A stretch of DNA of 53,886 bases. Origin: JBHENW01 sp046261875 (GTDB taxonomy: Bacteria > Acidobacteriota > Thermoanaerobaculia > UBA5066 > Gp7-AA6). Positions within the stretch are counted from its first letter, which is position 1; each line of letters starts with the position of its first letter. Positions 1 to 7,915 of this stretch are shown piece after piece. Location: NCBI GenBank assembly GCA_046261875.1, contig JBHENW010000054.1:1-53886 (forward strand). Direction: 5' to 3'. The translations under genes were made by a program, and so were the position numbers. Below the pieces are notes generated by a model, which saw nothing but the letters and a program-made list of their open reading frames with translations, was not told the DNA's origin and made no database searches.

Positions 1-12
1 GCGTTAGACTCC

Positions 13-33
13 CCGCCGATTCGCTAATCGGGG
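13..33. repeat. short hairpin upstream of the first gene
   Basis: CCGATT (16-21) and AATCGG (26-31) are perfect inverted arms around a CGCT loop. They extend by two more C-G pairs past a bulged G15. No T-run follows on the plus strand, so this is only a possible leader hairpin or the end of an upstream transcript. The SD-like GAGGAGGGA at about 40-48 follows it and serves the ATG at 53. Confidence 0.3.
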
Positions 34-52
34 AAAACCGAGGAGGGAGCGC

Positions 53-967
53 ATGAGGAAGGCCATTCTGTTTCTGGCGGTTTTCTGTACAGCTCTGGTG
101 CCCGCTTTCGCGGCTGGACCGGGCCAGACGCGAGACGACGAGTCCTTCACCGTCGGCGGGACGGTCTGGAAGAGCCAGCAGGCGTTCATCGAACACGGGA
201 AGCGCTGCGCGACGAAACAGCCGGACGCCGCGGAAGCGGACGCGGTCGACCGGTCTCTGCAAGGCTTCAATCGCGGGCGGAGTCCCGGCGCCGGGTCGAC
301 GATCAACGTCTACTACCACGTGATCATCTCCAGCTCCGGAGAGGGAAACGTCACCGACAAGATGCTGCGCGATCAGATCAGCGTCCTCAACGCCTCGTTC
401 AGCGGCGGCACGGGGGGTGCCCGGACGCCCTTCTCGTTCGAGCTGGCCGGAGTGGACCGGACCGTCAACGACTCGTGGTTCTCGGCTGGCCCGGGGACCG
501 CGGCGGAAGCGCAGATGAAGGCGGCGTTGCGCGTCGGCGGCGCGGCGGACCTGAACTTCTACACGAACGACGGCGCCGGCTTTCTCGGATGGGCGACCTT
601 CCCGTTCTGGTATGCGGACAACCCATCGGACGACGGCATCGTGTGCCTCTACTCCTCGCTGCCCGGGGGGACCGCTGCTCCGTACAACGAGGGAGACACG
701 GCGACCCACGAAGTCGGGCACTGGCTCGGCCTCTTCCACACCTTCCAGGACGCCTGCTCGTCGAAGAACGACTTCGTGGCGGACACACCGCCCGAGCGCT
801 CGCCGGCCTTTCGCTGCCCTGTCGGCCGCGACACCTGCAAAGGCACCGCCGGTTTGGACCCGATCACCAACTTCATGGATTACACCGACGACTTCTGCAT
901 GTACCTGTTCACCGCAGGCCAGTCCACCCGCATGGAGGGGCTGTCCGCCCAGTATCGCGGTCTCTGA
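53..967 (+). CDS. secreted zinc metalloprotease, M43 (pappalysin-like) family
   Basis: The 304-residue protein starts with a Sec-type signal peptide (MRKAILFLAV..., likely cleaved after the AFA near residue 20). The extended zinc motif HEVGHWLGLFH covers residues 219-229, with three His ligands and the general-base Glu. A Met-turn lies at NFMDY (Met275). Both are hallmarks of metzincins of the M43 type, which cleave extracellular proteins. Cysteines around the active site (DTCKG, DFCMY) could form disulfides. ATG 53 has a good SD (GAGGAGG, about 6 nt spacing). The role is probably secreted proteolysis; the substrate is unknown. Confidence 0.88.
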   Translation: MRKAILFLAVFCTALVPAFAAGPGQTRDDESFTVGGTVWKSQQAFIEHGKRCATKQPDAAEADAVDRSLQGFNRGRSPGAGSTINVYYHVIISSSGEGNVTDKMLRDQISVLNASFSGGTGGARTPFSFELAGVDRTVNDSWFSAGPGTAAEAQMKAALRVGGAADLNFYTNDGAGFLGWATFPFWYADNPSDDGIVCLYSSLPGGTAAPYNEGDTATHEVGHWLGLFHTFQDACSSKNDFVADTPPERSPAFRCPVGRDTCKGTAGLDPITNFMDYTDDFCMYLFTAGQSTRMEGLSAQYRGL

Positions 968-989
968 CCGCCCGGCTCGCGACGCGAGG

Positions 990-1014
990 GGAACGCCCGC
1001 GGCGTTCCACTTTT
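990..1014 (+). terminator. intrinsic terminator after the metalloprotease
   Basis: GGAACGCC (990-997) pairs perfectly with GGCGTTCC (1001-1008) around a three-base loop. It is followed by ACTTTTCC, a short T-run. Confidence 0.6.
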
Positions 1015-1103
1015 CCTTTCCGGCCGATCGGGCGTCCTCCTTTTCGGGCGGACGGCATCTGTCGCAGCGCCCGGCCAGAGTGGGAGGCCGACCCGGTCCT
1101 CTC

Positions 1104-1709
1104 GTGCTGAAGCCACACTCCGACTCCGACCGACTCCGCAATGCCGCCGGCGCCGCCCGCCAGAGCGCCGCGGGATGGTCCGGCGCCGTGTACCGGTCCG
1201 CGACGCCGCGGTACGCCGGATCGGCGGACCTGCTTTCCGGATTCGGAGCGCGCAAGCACGGCGGCCGCTGGAACCCTCCGGGCGCGTTCAGCGCGGTCTA
1301 TGGGAGCTCCTCCCCCGAGACGGCGGTCGCGGAGGCGCTCGCGACGTTCCGCCACTACGGCATCCCGATTTCCGACGCGATGCCCCGCGTCGTCGTCGCT
1401 CTGGAGGCGAAGCTCGACGCGGTGCTGGACTTGACCGACCCGCGGACGCGCTCGCTGCTGCGCGTCTCGCGCCGGGCGCTGCGGCAGGAGCCGTGGCGGG
1501 AGCGGCAGGCCGCCGGAGGCGAAGCGTTGACCCAGGCGATCGGCCGGGCCGCCCACGAGGCCGGCTTCGACGGGCTGCGCGCCCCCTCCGCGCCGGTCCC
1601 CTCCGGCTGGAACCTCGTCGTGTTCCCGCAGCGCGCGAAACCCGGGGCGCTGCGCGTACTCGGCCAGGAGGCTTTCCCGCAGGCGGGGACTGCCGGAAAT
1701 ATTTCATGA
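1104..1709 (+). CDS. RES-domain toxin of a RES/Xre toxin-antitoxin module
   Basis: The 201-residue protein carries the RES fold signature: an N-terminal VYRS segment with the conserved Arg, GGRWNPPG, then YGSSSPETAVAE with the conserved Glu, and a C-terminal W-N-L-V-V-F-P segment. In characterised members (MbcT, ParT, RES family) this fold degrades NAD+ or ADP-ribosylates targets and arrests growth when free of antitoxin. The open frame extends far upstream, but similarity begins just after GTG 1104, so I chose that start; no convincing SD is visible. It sits 25 nt before the cognate antitoxin. Toxin-first order is less usual for this family, where the Xre partner normally comes first. Confidence 0.85.
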   Translation: MLKPHSDSDRLRNAAGAARQSAAGWSGAVYRSATPRYAGSADLLSGFGARKHGGRWNPPGAFSAVYGSSSPETAVAEALATFRHYGIPISDAMPRVVVALEAKLDAVLDLTDPRTRSLLRVSRRALRQEPWRERQAAGGEALTQAIGRAAHEAGFDGLRAPSAPVPSGWNLVVFPQRAKPGALRVLGQEAFPQAGTAGNIS

Positions 1710-1713
1710 AATA
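1696..1713. promoter_or_regulatory. AT-rich palindromic operator candidate inside the toxin-antitoxin module
   Basis: TATTTCATGAAATA (1700-1713) is a perfect 14-bp palindrome, and GAAATATTTC (1696-1705) is an overlapping perfect 10-bp one. The site is AT-rich in GC-rich surroundings and covers the toxin stop codon (TGA 1707-1709). TTGACG (1718-1723) just downstream could be a -35 element for the antitoxin. Binding by the Xre antitoxin is inferred. Confidence 0.5.
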
Positions 1714-1734
1714 GTTCTTGACGCGCGCAGCGGG

Positions 1735-2112
1735 ATGCGGAAGGATCCGGTGGAAGACATGGTGACCCGGCGCGGCAAATCCCGGCGTGAGATTCCCCTC
1801 GTCACGGAGGTGCGCCAGGACCTCGGCGTGGACCGAAAGACCTTTTCTCGCCTGACCGGTTACTCCGAGCGGGCCATCGCGAACTGGGAAGGCGGCCGAG
1901 CGCTCTCACCTTCGAGCAAGCAGCGCATCGCCGAGATCCGGCGGCTGCAGGAGGCCCTCGCGCGCGTCATGAAGCCCGCCTCGATCGGGAGCTGGATCGA
2001 GACCCCGAACCGCGCCTTCCGCGGCCTCAAGCCGCTGGAAGTCATCGAGCGCGGCGAGATCGACAGCCTATGGCGCATGATCTTCGAGCTGGAGTCGGGC
2101 GCCGCGAATTGA
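1735..2112 (+). CDS. Xre/MbcA/ParS-type antitoxin
   Basis: The 125-residue protein has an N-terminal helix-turn-helix (about residues 20-60; TFSRLTGYSERAIANWE). Its C-terminal DUF2384-like toxin-binding domain reads W-I-E-T-P-N-R-A-F-R-G-L-K-P-L-E, ending in LESG. Together these define the antitoxin family paired with RES toxins. It neutralises the toxin by direct binding and usually represses its own promoter. ATG 1735 is the longest option; ATG 1759 is an alternative that would lose 8 residues. The palindrome at 1696-1713 lies immediately upstream. Confidence 0.85.
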   Translation: MRKDPVEDMVTRRGKSRREIPLVTEVRQDLGVDRKTFSRLTGYSERAIANWEGGRALSPSSKQRIAEIRRLQEALARVMKPASIGSWIETPNRAFRGLKPLEVIERGEIDSLWRMIFELESGAAN

Positions 2113-2158
2113 TTTATCGCCCCGGCCGGGGCATCCTTGGTTTTCCAGTCCAGAAAAG

Positions 2159-3577
2159 ATGCAGAACCACGGGCCCTCCCGGTGCTCTCCGCGCGCCGCC
2201 TTCCGATCGCTGGCGTTCGCGGTGCTGCTCTCCCTCGCGCCCCCGGCGATCCTCTCCGCGCCGACACCCAACGGCGCGCTGCCCGGGCCGTTCCCCCTGT
2301 TCCCGCCGACGAACTGGTGGAACCTCGACGTTTCCTCTGCGCCGGTCGATCCCCAATCGGCCGCGTACATCGCCTTCATCCACAATGGCGCAACACGCCG
2401 GTTGCATCCGGACTTCGGCGGCCAGGTCTCGCCGGGAAGCGTCGCGATCTACGGGATGCCCTATGTCGTCGTGGACGGAACCCAGCCGAAGAAGGCCGTC
2501 CAGTTCCACTACTGGCGGGAGAGCGACGGGGTGAACCAGGCCACCGGGCAGAGCTACCCCTTCTACCCGATTCCGGACGAGGCCATCACGCAGGCTCACT
2601 GGATCGAACGGGGCCAGCCGGGCAATCAGGATCTGCGATCCTCTTCCGACCGGCACCTCATCCTCGTGGACCGCGACAACCGGTATCTCTACGAGCTCTT
2701 CAACGTCTTTTACGACGGCGCGACGTGGCGCGCCGGCTCGGGCGCCTTCTTCGACATGAACGCGAACGGCCGGCGCCCGGAGGGGTGGACCTCCGCCGAC
2801 GCGGCCGGCCTTGCGATCCTTCCTGGCCTCGTGCGGTACGAAGAAGCCTACGGCTCGGCGGAGATCGGGCACGCCTTCCGCGTCACGGTGCGCGCGACGA
2901 ACGGCTACGTCTTCCCCGCGTCGCATGCGGCCGGCTCGACCCCCGCCGCCCTCCCCATGGGCGCGCGCCTCCGGCTCAGAGCGGACAAGGACATCTCCGG
3001 ATTCCCGCCTGCGCTCCAAAAGATCTTCCGCGCGATGAAGCGTCATGGCCTGATGGTGGCGGACAACGGGGCGGACATGTACGTCACGGGGACGTTTGAC
3101 ACGCGGTGGAACAACGACGTGCTCAACCCGGCATTTCGCGCGCTGAACGCGGGCGACTTCGAGGTGATCCAGCTCGGATGGCGGGGAGATCCGCCCGCAA
3201 CCCCTCTCTCGTTCCACACCCTGACTCCCTGCCGGCTGGTGGACACCCGCGGCGCCGTGGGCGCCCGCGGCGGGCCGGCCCTGGCCGCCGGCGCGACCCG
3301 GTCCTTTCGCCTCGCGGGGATTTGCGGGATTCCGGTGGGCGCGCGCGCCGTCTCCCTCAACGTCACGGTCACGCAGCCCTCCCAGGCAGGATCGCTCCGT
3401 CTTTACCCGGGCGCGGGGGCGCCTCCCGGAGCCTCGACGATCAATTACCGGGCGGGTCAGACGCGCGCCAACAACGGCGTCAGCGGGCTGGGCGCGTCAG
3501 GGGAGATCTCGGTTCGGTCCGACCAGGCCGCGGGGACCGCTCACCTCGTCCTGGACGTCAACGGCTACTTTCAGTAG
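2159..3577 (+). CDS. secreted protein with a C-terminal surface-type module, function unknown
   Basis: The 472-residue protein has a signal peptide (hydrophobic stretch about residues 12-31, cleavage near LSA). The N-terminal part (about 35-340), with an NWWN motif near the mature start, is not a family I can name. The last 120 residues form a module seen repeatedly in secreted proteins of high-GC bacteria. It opens with TPCRLVDTRG, continues with an ARAVSLNVTV strand and a LRLYPGAG turn, and closes with DVNGYF. The module is probably a beta-sandwich used for surface display or substrate binding (inference). ATG 2159 follows a 46-nt gap after the antitoxin. Confidence 0.75.
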   Translation: MQNHGPSRCSPRAAFRSLAFAVLLSLAPPAILSAPTPNGALPGPFPLFPPTNWWNLDVSSAPVDPQSAAYIAFIHNGATRRLHPDFGGQVSPGSVAIYGMPYVVVDGTQPKKAVQFHYWRESDGVNQATGQSYPFYPIPDEAITQAHWIERGQPGNQDLRSSSDRHLILVDRDNRYLYELFNVFYDGATWRAGSGAFFDMNANGRRPEGWTSADAAGLAILPGLVRYEEAYGSAEIGHAFRVTVRATNGYVFPASHAAGSTPAALPMGARLRLRADKDISGFPPALQKIFRAMKRHGLMVADNGADMYVTGTFDTRWNNDVLNPAFRALNAGDFEVIQLGWRGDPPATPLSFHTLTPCRLVDTRGAVGARGGPALAAGATRSFRLAGICGIPVGARAVSLNVTVTQPSQAGSLRLYPGAGAPPGASTINYRAGQTRANNGVSGLGASGEISVRSDQAAGTAHLVLDVNGYFQ

Positions 3578-3580
3578 CCG
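3562..3580. repeat. perfect hairpin over a stop codon between convergent genes
   Basis: CGGCTACT (3562-3569) and AGTAGCCG (3573-3580) form an 8-bp perfect stem with a TTC loop spanning the TAG stop. It lies between two convergent genes and may help end transcription, although no T-tract follows. Confidence 0.35.
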
Positions 3581-3603
3581 GGTGCGCGACGAGAGGCGGT
3601 TGC

Positions 3604-3996
3604 TCAGGCCTCCTCGTCGCCGTCTTCTTCGTCGTCGTCCTCGTCGTCGTCTTCCTCGAGGTCCTCTTCGAGCTCGTCCATGTCTTCCTCGTCGAGGTCT
3701 CCGTTATCGCCGAGTTCCTCGTCTTCATCGAGCTCGTCCTCGAGCTCCCCTTCATCTTCGTCCTCGTCGTCCTCCTCGATGTCCTCGCCTTCCGCGGTCC
3801 CCCCTGCGGGGGTCCGCAGGGCCGCACGACCGAGGGCGCGCATCTCGTCGCGCCGGAGCGGCCTGGTCGGCTCGTCCTCGCCGAGGATATCGCCCGCTCG
3901 AAGCGGCCGCGTCAGCTCGTCTTCGGGATTGGCCGCGCCGTCGCCCGTGTGAATCTCGTCGTCCCGTCTGCTCCTTCTCACCATGTCCTCTCCCAT
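3604..3996 (-). CDS. small protein with a long acidic tail
   Basis: The 130-residue protein has a mixed N-terminal half with a twice-repeated TRPLR motif (LTRPLRAGDILGEDE, then PTRPLRRDEM). From about residue 70 the C-terminus is almost entirely Asp and Glu. No signal peptide, membrane segment or known domain is visible. Acidic tails of this kind occur in nucleic-acid mimics and in proteins that bind basic partners, but no role can be assigned. ATG 3996 or the ATG four codons later may be the start. The low-complexity tail makes the opposite strand open as well, so coding here is likely rather than certain. Confidence 0.55.
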   Translation of the reverse strand: MGEDMVRRSRRDDEIHTGDGAANPEDELTRPLRAGDILGEDEPTRPLRRDEMRALGRAALRTPAGGTAEGEDIEEDDEDEDEGELEDELDEDEELGDNGDLDEEDMDELEEDLEEDDDEDDDEEDGDEEA

Positions 3997-4055
3997 GAGA
4001 AACCCGAGTCGAGGCGCCTCGAGGCTTCGCTGAAACCCGGCCTCGATCGCCGGCG

Positions 4056-4061
4056 TAGTCT
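4056..4061 (+). promoter_or_regulatory. -10 element for a probably leaderless MOSC gene
   Basis: TAGTCT ends 8 nt before ATG 4070. No Shine-Dalgarno is present, so transcription would begin at or near the start codon. The same geometry recurs in this window. Confidence 0.4.
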
Positions 4062-4069
4062 TTCATAGC

Positions 4070-4729
4070 ATGGAGCGCGCCCCGATGCGGCTGGCCTCGG
4101 TCAACGTGGCGTTTCCGCGCGAGATCGCATACCGGGGCCGTAGGGTCTGGACGGGGATCTACAAGGAGCCCGTGGGCGGACGCGTGCGGGCGAGGTTCCT
4201 CAATCTCGAAGGGGACCGTCAGGCCGATCTGCGCGTCCACGGCGGTCGCGATAAAGCGGTTTATGCCTATGACCTCGAGAACTCGCGCTTCTGGGCGGAG
4301 CGCCTGGGTGGAGAAATTCCGCCGGGGCAGTTCGGCGAGAACCTGACGGTCGAAGGGATGAAGGAGGACGACGTCCGCATCGGCGACCGTTACCGGGTCG
4401 GCACCGCGGTCGTCGAAGTCTCCGAGCCGCGTTCTCCCTGCTTCAAGCTGGGAGTCAAGATGGGGTCGCCCGCATTCCTCAAGCCTTTCCTCGAGAGCGG
4501 GCGAACCGGCTTCTACCTTCGGGTCATCGAGGAAGGCGAACTCGGCGCCGGAGACCCGATCGAGACGGTGTCCCGGGACCCCGCCGGCGTGACGGTGCTC
4601 GACGCGACGCGGCTGCTCTTCTCGACGGACATGGACGTCGCGATCGCCACCCGCGCCCTCGAGATCGCCACCCTTTCCTCCGGACTGCGGCGGGCGATCT
4701 CGGAACGGCTCGCCCGCGCCACGTCTTAG
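4070..4729 (+). CDS. MOSC-domain protein, YiiM-like
   Basis: The 219-residue protein matches stand-alone MOSC proteins. It has a beta-rich start (RLASVNVAFP), the DRQADLRVHGGRDKAVYAY block, QFGENLTVEG, and SEPRSPCFKLG, in which Cys is the conserved molybdenum or sulfur ligand position. YiiM relatives use molybdenum cofactor to reduce N-hydroxylated bases and other N-oxides. A C-terminal helical extension fits YiiM. ATG 4070 fits the leaderless arrangement; ATG 4085 (MRLASVN) is also plausible. The gene converges with the YbaK gene, with only 3 nt between stops. Confidence 0.85.
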   Translation: MERAPMRLASVNVAFPREIAYRGRRVWTGIYKEPVGGRVRARFLNLEGDRQADLRVHGGRDKAVYAYDLENSRFWAERLGGEIPPGQFGENLTVEGMKEDDVRIGDRYRVGTAVVEVSEPRSPCFKLGVKMGSPAFLKPFLESGRTGFYLRVIEEGELGAGDPIETVSRDPAGVTVLDATRLLFSTDMDVAIATRALEIATLSSGLRRAISERLARATS

Positions 4730-4732
4730 AGG

Positions 4733-5248
4733 TCAACCGGGGAGGGCGGCCAGGCCGTCGACCACGCTCGCGCCGGGGATTCGCAACAGCGCTTCCGGAG
4801 CAATCCAGAACTTCCACGAGCGGCTCCCGCCGCCGACGAGCACTTGGTCCAGCGCCATGACACGGCTGTCCACGTAGAGCGGCATCCCGTCGGGCAGGCC
4901 GAAGACGGTCACGCCGCCCATCTCCATCCCGGTCAGGCTCCGCGTCTCTTCGGCCGTGGCAAAGGAGAGCCGCTTGACGCCCATGAGCCGGGTCACCATG
5001 TGGTTGACGTCGAGGCGGCTCGTCGCGAGCACCAGGCAGGCCGCGTGCTGGCGCGGCTCCTTCTTCGAAGCGACGACGATCGTGTTCCCGGTGCGATCCG
5101 GCGGGACGCCGTAATGCGCGCAGAAGGCCGCCGTATCCGCGAGGGCGGGATCGCACGGCATTCGGCGGAACGAAACTCCGAGCGTGGTGAGCGCCTGCTC
5201 CACGCGCGCGTCGATCGCCGCGCGTCCGTGCGCTGCCTCGGACGTCAC
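4733..5248 (-). CDS. YbaK/aminoacyl-tRNA deacylase-domain protein
   Basis: The 171-residue protein has the YbaK/ProX fold: KPE-like lysine region (ASKKEPRQHAACLVLA), then MGVKRLSFATAEETRSLTGMEMGGVTVFG and a C-terminal GGGSRSWKFWI. Family members hydrolyse mischarged aminoacyl-tRNA such as Cys-tRNA(Pro). The start is GTG 5248, which overlaps the MocR stop in a GTGA junction, so the two are cotranscribed and probably coupled translationally. The frame stays open upstream within the MocR gene, but similarity begins only after this GTG. Confidence 0.85.
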   Translation of the reverse strand: MTSEAAHGRAAIDARVEQALTTLGVSFRRMPCDPALADTAAFCAHYGVPPDRTGNTIVVASKKEPRQHAACLVLATSRLDVNHMVTRLMGVKRLSFATAEETRSLTGMEMGGVTVFGLPDGMPLYVDSRVMALDQVLVGGGSRSWKFWIAPEALLRIPGASVVDGLAALPG

Positions 5249-6726
5249 ACGAGCACGTCGAGGTTCGCCCGCTCCGTTCGCGCCGGCCGGGCCGACGGGG
5301 CGTACGCCTTCCAGGCCTCCGCCAGCCGGCGAATGCCTTCCCGCAGGACTTCCTCTTCCTGCACGAAAGGAATCCGGAGAAACTCCGGAAAGGCGCCGCG
5401 AGGAGAGCAGGTCGACCCGGCGACGACGGAGACCCCGTGGCGGAGCGCGACCTCCGCGAACTCCGCCGCGTTGCCGCGCGGCAGCCGCACCCAGAGGCTC
5501 AGCCCCCCGGCCGGCTCGTGCCAGCGCCAGTCGGGCAGCCGGCGCTCGAGCTCGCGCGTGGCCAGATTGAGCCGGTCGCCGAGCAGAATGCGCCGGGATT
5601 CGCGAATGTCCTCGACGCGGGAGAGCAGGCGGGTCGCGACGGCCTGGCTGATGACGGAGTTGCCGAGGTCGCTCATGACCTTCAGCCGCGCGAGGCTCGC
5701 TATCATCGATTCTTCGGCGCGGATCCAGCCGACCCGGAGCCCCCCCCAGATCAGCTTCGATAGCGATCCGATCGTGAGAATCGTACCGGCGCGGGCGTAC
5801 GCGGCGAGCGGGGGCGGCGGCGGATCGCCGAGGGTCAGGTCGGCGAGCGTGTGGTCCTCGATGATCGGCACGCCGCGGCTCCCGGCCATCTGGACGATCT
5901 CGCGCCGGGCGGCCTCCGGAAGGATCGAGCCGAGCGGATTGTGTACGGTCGGCATCAGGTACGCGATGCGCGGGGACTCGCGGAAGAAAGCCTCGCGGAG
6001 AGAATCGACCCGCGCGCCGCGTTCCCCCATCGCCACGGGAATCAGCCGGGCGCCCGCCGACGTGAAGACGTCGATCGCGCCGAGATAGGTCGGATCTTCC
6101 AGCACGACGGCGTCCCCCGCCTGGAGATAGAGCTGCGCGGCGAGGACGATCGCCTGCTGCGCGCCGTGCGTCACGAGGACCTGCTCGGGCCGCGTCGGGA
6201 GACCCGCGCGCTCCAGGTGCGCGGCAATGCCCTCCCGCAGAGGCCTCAGGCCCATCGGCGTATATCCGGGATGGGAGAGCCACGGCGAGAGGTCTTTTCG
6301 CGTGTGACGCAGCGCTTCGTCGAGGAACTCGGCCGCTCCCGGAAGATGGGCGCCGAGGAACTCGACCGTCGAGCCCGGGGACTCCACGAGGGAGCGGAAC
6401 ACGGTGTTGCGCTCGAAGGCGTGCGAGGCCCGGACGTCTCGCTCGGTCGGACGCTGGCCGGAACGGTTTCTGCGCATCACCCGCGACCCGCTGCCCTGCC
6501 GGCTCTTGAGCCAGCCCTCCTGGCGCAGCTGCTCGTAAGCTCCGACGACGGTCGTCCGGCTGACCGAGAGCGCGCGGGCGAGGGCGCGCTCGGCCGGGAA
6601 CCGGTACCCCGGGGGGTAGCCGCCGCTCTCGATCGCGTCCTTCAGAGCGGAAGCCAAACGCTGATAGGCCGGGCCTTCGCCCTGCCGCCAGCGCGACAGG
6701 CCGCCGACCAGCTCTTGAGCCGTCAT
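5245..6726 (-). CDS. MocR-family regulator (GntR helix-turn-helix fused to aminotransferase)
   Basis: The 493-residue protein has an N-terminal winged helix typical of GntR (about 20-85; PAERALARALSVSRTTVVGAYEQLRQEGWL). The rest is a fold-type-I PLP aminotransferase-like domain (about 115-485), with VTHGAQQAI, EDPTYLG and the lysine-bearing SLSKLIWGGLRVGW. MocR proteins sense PLP or amino-acid adducts and control divergent metabolic genes; here the divergent partner is the aminotransferase at 6848. ATG 6726 is preferred over the longer open frame. The minus-strand hexamer TAGAAT lies just 7 nt upstream and there is no SD, suggesting a leaderless mRNA. Confidence 0.9.
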   Translation of the reverse strand: MTAQELVGGLSRWRQGEGPAYQRLASALKDAIESGGYPPGYRFPAERALARALSVSRTTVVGAYEQLRQEGWLKSRQGSGSRVMRRNRSGQRPTERDVRASHAFERNTVFRSLVESPGSTVEFLGAHLPGAAEFLDEALRHTRKDLSPWLSHPGYTPMGLRPLREGIAAHLERAGLPTRPEQVLVTHGAQQAIVLAAQLYLQAGDAVVLEDPTYLGAIDVFTSAGARLIPVAMGERGARVDSLREAFFRESPRIAYLMPTVHNPLGSILPEAARREIVQMAGSRGVPIIEDHTLADLTLGDPPPPPLAAYARAGTILTIGSLSKLIWGGLRVGWIRAEESMIASLARLKVMSDLGNSVISQAVATRLLSRVEDIRESRRILLGDRLNLATRELERRLPDWRWHEPAGGLSLWVRLPRGNAAEFAEVALRHGVSVVAGSTCSPRGAFPEFLRIPFVQEEEVLREGIRRLAEAWKAYAPSARPARTERANLDVLV

Positions 6727-6847
6727 CAGTCCAATTCTATCCAACTGGTACTTGAATTGGCACCTGCAAACGAACAATAGTTGCGAAGTCGACTGGATTG
6801 GACCGGCAATTGGCCCATGACGTCGGAGCAGAGGGGAGAGTCGCAAG
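6727..6847. promoter_or_regulatory. divergent promoter and MocR operator region
   Basis: The 121-bp spacer separates the MocR and aminotransferase genes. The minus-strand -10 TAGAAT occupies 6734-6739. The spacer is AT-rich for this genome and holds repeated CCAATT, GAATTGG, GGATTGG and CAATTGG motifs, both direct and inverted, as well as TGGTAC (6746-6751). MocR regulators usually bind paired repeats in such spacers. The aminotransferase start has a purine-rich GGGGAGAG upstream. Confidence 0.5.
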
Positions 6848-7792
6848 ATGCAATTACCCCGCTACGCCTTCTTCAACGGGAAGATCGTCCCCTACGCCGA
6901 CGCGCGGGTGGGGGTCCTCACGCACGCGCTCAACTACGGAACCGGATGCTTCGCGGGCCTGCGCGGTTACTGGAATTCCGAGGAGAAACAGCTCTTCGTT
7001 TTCCGGCCCCGCGACCACTTCCGCCGCTTCCTCGAGTCCGCCCGCCTCCTCGCCATGGAGCTGCCCTTCACGGAGGACGACCTGGTGGAGCACGCGCTGG
7101 AGCTCGTCCGGCGCGAAGACCTCAAGACCGACTCGTACATCCGCCCGCTCGCCTTCCTCTCCGACGAGACGCTCGGCGTCCGCCTGCACGACCTGACGCC
7201 CGCCGTTTCCATGGTCGCCTTTCCCTTCGGAAAGTACATGGAGAACGACGAGGCCCACCTGACGTTCTCCGCCTGGCTGCGGATCCACGACGGGATGATC
7301 CCCGCCCGCGGAAAGATCACCGGCGGCTACGTCAACTCCGCCCTCGCGCGCACGGCGGCCCAGAAGGCGGGCTTCGACGACGCGCTCCTCCTCAACAAGA
7401 ACGGACACGTGTCGGAAGCGTCCGTCTCGAATTTCTTCATGGTGCGGCACGGCGAGGTCATCACGCCCGCGATCACGGACGACATCCTCGAAGGCATCAC
7501 GCGTCGGACGCTGATCGGCCTTCTCCGCGACGAGATGGGGTTGAAAGTGATCGAGCGGTCGATCGATCGGACCGAGGTCTACCTGGCGGAGGAAGCGTTC
7601 CTGGCGGGCACGGGAGTCCAGATCGTCCCCGTCACCCGGATCGACCACCGCAGGATCGGAAGCGGATCCGCGGGCCGGATCGGTCTCGACTTGAAGCGCC
7701 TCTACGACGAGATCGTGCGCGGCCGCATCGAGAAGTACCGATCCTGGTGCCGTCCCGTCTATGCCGCGCAGCCCGCGCCGGTACGCGCGTGA
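6848..7792 (+). CDS. ilvE: branched-chain amino-acid aminotransferase (fold-type IV PLP enzyme)
   Basis: The 314-residue enzyme transfers amino groups between branched-chain amino acids and 2-oxoglutarate in the cytoplasm. It has the opening YAFFNGKIVPYADARVGVLTHALNYGTGCFAG, the PLP lysine in ARGKITGGYVNS (Lys156), DDALLLNKNGHVSEASVSNFF, and GTGVQIVPV near the end. Length and lysine position match IlvE. A D-amino-acid or aminodeoxychorismate role is possible in this fold but the N-terminal signature favours IlvE. It is divergent from the MocR gene, which probably controls it. ATG 6848 follows GGGGAGAGTCGCAAG. Confidence 0.88.
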   Translation: MQLPRYAFFNGKIVPYADARVGVLTHALNYGTGCFAGLRGYWNSEEKQLFVFRPRDHFRRFLESARLLAMELPFTEDDLVEHALELVRREDLKTDSYIRPLAFLSDETLGVRLHDLTPAVSMVAFPFGKYMENDEAHLTFSAWLRIHDGMIPARGKITGGYVNSALARTAAQKAGFDDALLLNKNGHVSEASVSNFFMVRHGEVITPAITDDILEGITRRTLIGLLRDEMGLKVIERSIDRTEVYLAEEAFLAGTGVQIVPVTRIDHRRIGSGSAGRIGLDLKRLYDEIVRGRIEKYRSWCRPVYAAQPAPVRA

Positions 7793-7799
7793 ATGAGAA

Positions 7800-7874
7800 T
7801 GGCTCCTCAGGTAGGATTTGAACCTACAACCCTCCGGTTAACAGCCGGATGCTCTGCCGTTGAGCTACTGAGGA
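7800..7874 (-). tRNA. tRNA-Asn (GTT), with encoded CCA
   Basis: Read on the minus strand, the acceptor arm TCCTCAG pairs with CTGAGGA. The anticodon stem is TCCGG/CCGGA with loop CTGTTAA, giving anticodon GTT. The T arm GTAGG-TTCAAAT-CCTAC is intact. Discriminator G and an encoded CCA end at 7800. It sits 7 nt after the convergent aminotransferase stop. Confidence 0.95.
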
Positions 7875-7915
7875 AAAGAGCGGATCGCGAACGATAACGG
7901 AGCCCGCCCGGGGTG

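Noticed and set aside
612..1709. 365-codon frame starting inside the metalloprotease
   Set aside because: Only the part after GTG 1104 resembles RES proteins; the upstream part is a shadow of the protease gene.
3680..3952. Plus-strand serine-rich open frame opposite the acidic protein
   Set aside because: Runs of Ser arise from the antisense of Asp/Glu codons.
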